Shown here: positions 1 through 4,400 of the stretch, one piece after another
Layout of the letters: the number at the start of each line of letters is the position of its first letter
Position numbering within the stretch: position 1 is the first letter of the stretch
From: CAZVBV01 sp964513975
GTDB lineage: Bacteria; Patescibacteriota; Gracilibacteria; UBA4473
Reading direction: 5' to 3'
NCBI GenBank assembly: GCA_964513975.1
Contig: CAZEON010000068.1
Span: forward strand, 1-5,231
DNA length: 5,231 nucleotides
Made by a program: the position numbers and the translations under genes
Notes under the pieces: model-generated
What the model was told of the DNA's origin: nothing
The model's input: the letters and a program-made list of their open reading frames with translations, nothing else
The model's database searches: none

Positions 1-30
1 GACACTTGTAGTTTAATTCCTACAGGTGTT
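1..30. repeat. Stem-loop at the window edge
   Basis: Positions 1-11 (GACACTTGTAG) pair with 20-30 (CTACAGGTGTT) over 11 bp, including two G-U pairs, with an 8-nt loop at 12-19. No U-run follows directly, so it is not a textbook intrinsic terminator. It could be part of a repeat, an RNA element extending left of the window, or chance structure in the end of a gene. The pairing is visible in the sequence; the role is unknown. Confidence 0.45.
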
Positions 31-45
31 GCGTTTAAAAAATAA
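1..45 (+). CDS. Possible C-terminal tail of an upstream gene (partial)
   Basis: Frame 1 is open from the window edge and ends at TAA (43-45), giving the tail DTCSLIPTGVAFKK. The basic ending and the 31-nt gap to the next ATG (77) would suit the end of an upstream gene in the same transcript. Fourteen codons are too few to judge coding character, and most of the stretch is also a strong hairpin (1-30), so it may be non-coding. No function can be assigned. Confidence 0.25.
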   Translation, partial: DTCSLIPTGVAFKK

Positions 46-76
46 ATTTTCACACACAAAACCCTACATTTTAAAA

Positions 77-445
77 ATGAGTAAACAAAAAATCGATAAC
101 ATCAAAACGGGAGAAAATTACAAGCTTATTACTACAGAAGGGGAAACATTTGAATTGAATTATGAGGTATTAACCATTGAGGTTGAAAAAGGTCAAAAAA
201 TTAGAAAAGAAGGATGGACGGAGTCAGATTTGATAGATTTAGCATGTCAAGAACCTTTTGTATATACTTTGGTGATAGGAGAATATGTATATCACGTTTT
301 GGGACTAGTGAAAGGAGTTTTATTTCGTGATTATACGAAAGAGCAAAAACCAAAACCAATAGTAGAATATGTTTTTGTCGAAAGAAAAAACAAAGACGAA
401 GGAAATGCTATTTTAAAGGAAGAAGAGGAGAAGCAATTCCTCTAA
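77..445 (+). CDS. Small charged hypothetical protein (122 aa)
   Basis: This ORF encodes 122 residues, from MSKQKIDNIK to a TAA stop at 443-445. I do not recognise the family. The frame is open upstream to a GTG at 26, but the ATG at 77 is preferred because the extra 17 residues lie over the 1-30 hairpin and look non-conserved in character (Lys/Asn/His-rich, AT-driven). No Shine-Dalgarno sequence precedes ATG 77. The protein has no signal peptide or clear membrane helix, so it is probably cytoplasmic. Residues 15-40 read as alternating beta-strand-like segments, WTESDLIDLACQE (47-59) looks helical, and 60-83 is hydrophobic and aromatic (FVYTLVIGEYVYHVLGLVKGVLF). The C-terminus (103-120) is a Lys/Glu-rich tail. 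Coding bases are more AT-rich than the large gene downstream. A small alpha/beta accessory protein is plausible, but no function is supported. Confidence 0.7.
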   Translation: MSKQKIDNIKTGENYKLITTEGETFELNYEVLTIEVEKGQKIRKEGWTESDLIDLACQEPFVYTLVIGEYVYHVLGLVKGVLFRDYTKEQKPKPIVEYVFVERKNKDEGNAILKEEEEKQFL

Positions 446-491
446 ATCTCTCGTCGCTCTGTGATAGACATAGGATATTCAGGTTTTTTTG
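446..491. other. Short spacer with T-run after the small gene
   Basis: This spacer lies between the stop of the 122-aa gene and the inverted-repeat element. It ends in a run of seven T (484-490). A weak 6-bp stem (424-429 with 438-443) overlaps the stop codon, but it is 40 nt from the T-run. No convincing intrinsic terminator is present, though the adjoining element could fold and end transcription. Confidence 0.3.
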
Positions 492-653
492 TTGTCATTG
501 TGAGGAGCGAAGTGACGTGGCAATCTCATTGCACCTGTATCGGGAAGCAGAAGTAGATTGTGCTTCCTTCTTCGCTAAAGCTACGCCAGACAAGTCACCG
601 CATGCTTTTATCCCGACACGTCGGAATCAAAATCATCCGACTCACAATGACAA
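492..653. repeat. 162-bp intergenic element with perfect 13-bp inverted ends
   Basis: The ends TTGTCATTGTGAG (492-504) and CTCACAATGACAA (641-653) are perfect inverted repeats. Internal pairings include GCAAT/ATTGC around CTC (520-532), GGAAGCA (543-549) with TGCTTCC (561-567), AGCGAAG (506-512) with CTTCGCT (570-576), and the tight palindrome 613-624. The left end resembles the intergenic repeat that begins GTCATTGCGAGGAGCGAAGCGAC, which I recall from many unrelated bacteria. That link is from memory and unsearched. The element has no ORF and no clear target-site duplication. It fits a non-autonomous MITE- or REP-like repeat, and its folding may also affect transcription between the two genes. 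Confidence 0.75.
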
Positions 654-688
654 TACTTTTGTTGAGGATAGGAAGAATATTGAAGTTT

Positions 689-694
689 TATAAT
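689..694 (+). promoter_or_regulatory. Consensus -10-like hexamer TATAAT
   Basis: A perfect TATAAT lies at 689-694. The nearest -35-like sequence, TTGAGG (662-667), is 21 bp away, which is too far for a good sigma-70 promoter. In AT-rich DNA such hexamers are often fortuitous. Use for the large gene would imply a leader of roughly 250 nt. Confidence 0.2.
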
Positions 695-706
695 GGACAC
701 ATTATT

Positions 707-734
707 TTGAATCAGCTATATCTTGTTTCATAAT
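707..734 (+). promoter_or_regulatory. Possible sigma-70-like promoter of the large gene
   Basis: TTGAAT (707-712) and CATAAT (729-734) are separated by 16 bp and match the -35 and -10 consensus at 4/6 and 5/6 positions. Transcription from here would leave a leader of about 215 nt before ATG 956. This rests on pattern match only, and other AT-rich candidates nearby are possible. Confidence 0.25.
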
Positions 735-772
735 TTCATCTTCTATGCAGAGCCGGATAAGTCTTTTTATAC

Positions 773-790
773 AACGCTTCAGAACGCTTC
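773..790. repeat. Direct repeat AACGCTTC x2, 10-bp spacing
   Basis: AACGCTTC occurs at 773-780 and 783-790, exactly one helical turn apart, downstream of the promoter-like boxes. This spacing would suit tandem binding of a regulator on one DNA face, but two 8-mers can recur by chance. Confidence 0.3.
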
Positions 791-914
791 TCAAATATTC
801 GTTTTATTTACAAAAAAACCCTCATACAACAATCCTCTTTCCTTGCAATAAAAAATATTTTAAAAAACAACAAAAAACATGTATATTTCCATAAATATGT
901 TTGAGAAAAAATAA

Positions 915-955
915 CCCCCTTTTCTCTTGTTTCTTACCCCATCACTTCCATTCTC
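915..955 (+). promoter_or_regulatory. Polypyrimidine leader directly before the start codon, no Shine-Dalgarno
   Basis: Of the 41 bases before ATG 956, 36 are C or T; the purines are at 929, 936, 941, 944 and 950. No GGAG-like motif is present, so start selection is not by ordinary anti-SD pairing. A pyrimidine-rich unstructured leader can be contacted by ribosomal protein S1. That role is inferred here. Confidence 0.4.
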
Positions 956-1105
956 ATGAAAAAGTCGATATTCACTCTCGGCCAAAGTCGCTATGTACCT
1001 ATGAATAAGAGGTTCCTGCGCCTTAAACGTTTTATTAGTAGCCTCGCTTGCGTAGCATTACTCATAACACTTTTCCCTCCGGGAGGAATACCGATAGCTC
1101 ATGCT
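956..1105 (+). other. Signal peptide (residues 1-50)
   Basis: The segment has the Sec signal layout: Lys/Arg-rich n-region, hydrophobic core (27-40), a PPGG turn, and an AHA|AS type I cleavage site. Cys32 is in the core but is not preceded by a proper lipobox (S-L-A-C with more hydrophobic sequence following), so a lipoprotein is unlikely. It marks the encoded protein as exported. Confidence 0.8.
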
Positions 1106-1396
1106 GCTAGCGGAGTGAATATCATGCCCATTATGTCAGGAGGTATGGATATGTATTTATCCGATACCGAAACCAGAACAGCACTTTTACAAATCGATCT
1201 CTTTGATTCAACAAACGCAACACTGAACACGCTCACATTAAATGTAGACAAAGATTCCAATTGGCAAACATTTGCCACGACCGATTTGGATTCGCTAGAC
1301 GGCACAACGGGTGCTGGACTTGCTTTATATAAAGACGATGGTGATGGGATATTTGATGCCGAAGACACCCTTCTTGGAACACAACCAAGTAGCTAG
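956..1396 (+). CDS. N-terminal part of giant secreted protein, ending at an in-frame TAG (146 aa)
   Basis: The frame runs from ATG 956 to TAG 1394-1396. Residues 1-50 form a signal peptide: a long basic n-region (1-26), a hydrophobic core around ISSLACVALLITLF (27-40), and a likely cleavage site AHA|AS after Ala50. An alternative start, ATG 1001 (Met16), would give a more typical signal peptide length; neither start has a Shine-Dalgarno sequence. The mature part (51-146) is beta-rich and Thr/Asp-rich, with a Gly-Met segment near 54-67. An acidic loop at Asp127-Asp137 (DDGDGIFDAED) resembles an EF-hand/dockerin-type calcium site. The same frame stays open past the TAG to the window end, and WQLTFSGIGEVI just downstream reads as the missing strands of this domain. 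I therefore regard this as the front of one interrupted gene, not a complete 146-residue protein, although a short secreted product remains possible. Confidence 0.8.
   Translation: MKKSIFTLGQSRYVPMNKRFLRLKRFISSLACVALLITLFPPGGIPIAHAASGVNIMPIMSGGMDMYLSDTETRTALLQIDLFDSTNATLNTLTLNVDKDSNWQTFATTDLDSLDGTTGAGLALYKDDGDGIFDAEDTLLGTQPSS
1394..1396 (+). other. In-frame amber codon within the giant gene
   Basis: TAG is codon 147 counting from ATG 956, in the context AGC-TAG-CCC. The frame then stays open for 1,278 codons to the window edge. No shift of frame is needed to join the halves. It could be a sequencing error, a nonsense mutation (one substitution from Ser, Glu, Gln, Lys, Leu, Trp or Tyr codons), or a readthrough/recoded codon. 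It is the only in-frame TAG in either coding region, so general reassignment of UAG in this genome is not supported. Confidence 0.85.
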
Positions 1397-1402
1397 CCCA
1401 CA

Positions 1403-4400
1403 ATGGTAGCGGGAACCAATGGAATGATGGACTCTTGGCAACTTACCTTTTCTGGAATTGGCGAAGTCATTTCTACCAGTTCAACAGCAATGACAACACT
1501 TTTTGTCGTAGGAAAAGCCCATATTCTAAATCCAGACACAATTCACTCATTCATGCTTCGAATTCCAGAAAATGGAATTCAAACTACAGGAGGTGAAATT
1601 GGGAATTTCCCATCAGATTGGGATATGATGTTCCCTCCTACGTGGCTGGGTCCCGTGGGAAGTGGAGGAGGAATGATGGGTTCCCCTCTTGTTATTTCTG
1701 AAATTCAAACAAAAGGAGGAGGAGAAACCCCCTCAGAAACTGATGAATTTATTGAACTCTATAGTCGAGATGGAGAGCCTATAGATATGAGTGGTGCCGA
1801 GTTTACCATCGCTTATGCGCTAGCTGATACTGCGAGTGGTGTCGATTTGAGTCTCAAAAGTAATTGGGACAATATCTTTAATATTACAACCGGAACGATT
1901 CCGGGAAATGGATTCTATCTTATTGCTCCTACTACTTATGATGGAGCCCCTGACGAAAACGCTACCCTCTCTGCGTTTTCTCTTCCTGAAGCAGGTGGAT
2001 TTGTGGGACTTTTTCAAGGGACAGAGACTCCACAGCTCGTGGATATGGTGGCCTACGGAACAGCTACAGCAAGTTTAGCAGAAGGAGAACAATCGGCTCC
2101 TGCTCCTGCTACCAATGGGTCAATTGAACGAAAAGCATTTCCTGATTCCACAACATCCAAGATGATTGGAACGGGAATTCATGCGGGAATGGGAAATGGA
2201 GAAGATTCTCAAAATAATGGAATGGACTTTGTTCTGAGAGCTGTTTCTGGCCCGCAAGCCATCGCCTCTACTGCCGAACAAATGGGAGGCATGGGAATAG
2301 GAAGCCCCCTTCTCATCAATGAGGTCTTTTATAACACCTCCACTGGACTCGGATGGATTGAAATTTTTAATCAAAGTCCAGGAGCAGTTGATCTCGCAGA
2401 AAACGCAAACTGGAGTATTGTTTCCAATGGGAAAACCTATACATTTCCAGACAGTTCTACACTTGCCGCAGGTGCCTATGGAATTGTTTACTGGAATAAA
2501 GCTGGTACTAATGTTCTTACAAGTACGTTTTATAGCTCTGCTACTGTAAACACCGACATAGCCTCCTTCGGAGGAGAAGTTGTTTTGAAAAATGGAGGTG
2601 GAACTATTGTGGATTACGTGCAATACGGAGGAGTTGGTTTTGCAAATGAAGCTGGTGCTAATAGCGCTGGTGAGTGGATGACGGGAGACAAAGTTCCCAC
2701 AACACTCTACGGAAACTCCATGGGACGACGTATGAACGATCCCGATTATAACGGAAGCGGAGACTGGCAGTCCTACAGTTCTCCAACCCCCCTCACCCCA
2801 AATATGGGAGGAGATGCTACGGTACCCGAAGCGGTATCAAGTGTCATACTCTCTGACACAGATGCTGTTGCCAACAGTGGTATTAACGGTGATGATATTC
2901 ATGTTGTCTGGACGCCATCAACCACGATAGATCCAACATTTGATAAATACAAGATTTACATTCTTCCCGCCACGACGGTGTTTGAGGACTCTGTCCATAC
3001 ACCAGTCGACACTATTGCTGGAGGACAATATCAATATTCTGGAGCCACACCTCTCACAACCTATACTTATTCAGGAGCGCCTTTTATTACCTCCGATAGT
3101 GCTGGAACAACTCTCGCCGAAGATTCTTACAAAGCGTATGTTATGGCGGTTGATTTCGCTGGAAACAAATCAGGATATTCAACATCATCAGCAGTAACAC
3201 TAGAGGCTGAAGCATATGTCGCTGGAGACGACACACAAAAACCTTTTATCATGCACATGGGAGTTTGGAATGCCAAAGCGGGAGTGGCAATGAACTTGAT
3301 TGCTCGAGCTGTAGACGATTTAGCGTTAGCAGCATCAAACCCTGTCCAATTAGTATACAAAATAGGCAGTGGAGATTGGCAAGCAGCTGTAAATTGTACC
3401 GCCATTGATGCTGGATTTTACAATTGTGTTATTCCATCGCAAGTAGCCACAACACAAGTCAGTTATTATTTGAAAGCAACTGACACAAAAACAACAACTC
3501 CTAATGTAGCATTCTTCTCGGCCTCCCCTACTTCAGACATGACCGCAGGAAATACTGCCACTGTTGAAGCAGTCGTAAAAACAACACCGTTTGTAATTAA
3601 TGTATTGGCCGCTGCAGGAAACTATGATGATACTGACGAGGTCGCTGATTTGTCAGGAGTTGTTTTCAAACCAGATGGAACGGCTTTTGCCGACGGAGCT
3701 TGGCCAAAAGTTTTTATTGAAGGAACCGCTGCCGGAAGAATCACGCCAACTAACGCAACTGGAGCCTTTAGTTTTGCTGACAATACACTCTTAGCTGGAC
3801 CACAAAATGTCGTTGTTTTCAAAGATGGATACATGGACATGATGATGAATGTCTTTAAGGGTGACAATGTGAATGTTTATATGAACGAAGGAAGTATGAA
3901 CATGACAGAAGGGGGTGATAAACCATTTGTTACGTGGACCGCTCCGGGAATGGGAATGATGGGCGCGCCACTTAATATTTATAGCTCTGGTTGTACGGGC
4001 GGAATGGGCGCTGCTCCGATTATCATCGGATTTGATAAGCCAATGAACGCCAACACCATTAATGATCAGGATGCTTCAAATGCGGGATCTAACATTTATT
4101 TAACAACCAATGGACAAGATCGAGTTGCCGGAAAGGTGTGTTACCGATCTGAAAATAATGAAGCCATGTTTTATTCCACGACAGATGCTGATTCGCTCAC
4201 TGCTGGGATGTTTTATAATATTGTTGTAACGCAAGGCGTAACCGACACTGACGGAAATCCTATCTTCGGAGATGGACAAGGCGGTGGATTCACCAGTGGA
4301 TTCACCACGATGATGGACAATACCGACATGTGGGGAGTTGGTGGAGTAGATTTTACAACTTTTGGAGATGGTGGAATGATGATGCCACCGTACGTGATGG

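Larger units (their letters stand above)
654..955. other. AT-rich upstream region of the large gene
   Basis: About 300 bp without an ORF lie between the repeat element and the large gene. The region holds promoter-like boxes (689-694, 707-734), a spaced direct repeat (773-790), A/T tracts (849-879) that may bend DNA, a small AT hairpin (ATATTT 883-888 with AAATAT 893-898), and a polypyrimidine tract up to the start codon. No tRNA, rRNA or recognisable riboswitch was seen. It most likely holds the promoter and 5' leader of the gene starting at 956. Confidence 0.5.

Noticed and set aside
1..30. CRISPR repeat
   Set aside because: Only one unit is visible, with no spacer-repeat periodicity in the window and no cas gene nearby.
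26..76. GTG 26 as start of the small gene
   Set aside because: It would place the start inside the 1-30 hairpin and add a low-complexity AT-driven N-terminus; ATG 77 is the simpler start.
1040..1054. Lipoprotein signal at Cys32
   Set aside because: The residues before the Cys (S-S-L-A) do not fit the lipobox, since -3 is Ser. The hydrophobic core continues past it to a good AHA|AS type I site.
1403..1405. Independent start of a second gene at ATG 1403
   Set aside because: It has no Shine-Dalgarno sequence and no signal peptide, and it would begin in the middle of the N-terminal beta domain. Reinitiation remains possible but would give a misplaced cytoplasmic surface protein.
1340..1420. Frameshift around the early stop
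   Set aside because: The codons before and after the TAG are in the same frame, so a substitution explains it and an indel does not.
2120..2623. 167-codon open frame on the minus strand
   Set aside because: It lies opposite the lamin-tail domains of the giant gene. Its translation is Ser/Asn/Ile/Cys-rich with no domain pattern, which is what a shadow frame of Thr/Gly-rich coding DNA gives.
3127..3405. Minus-strand and alternate-frame ORFs across 1099-5154
   Set aside because: All overlap the continuous + frame that has recognisable beta domains; none has a ribosome site or plausible protein character.
4285..4307. 11-bp tandem repeat TGGATTCACCA with 12-bp period
   Set aside because: It is within coding DNA and encodes the short Gly-Phe-Thr repeat GFTSGFTT; it most likely reflects local protein repetition.
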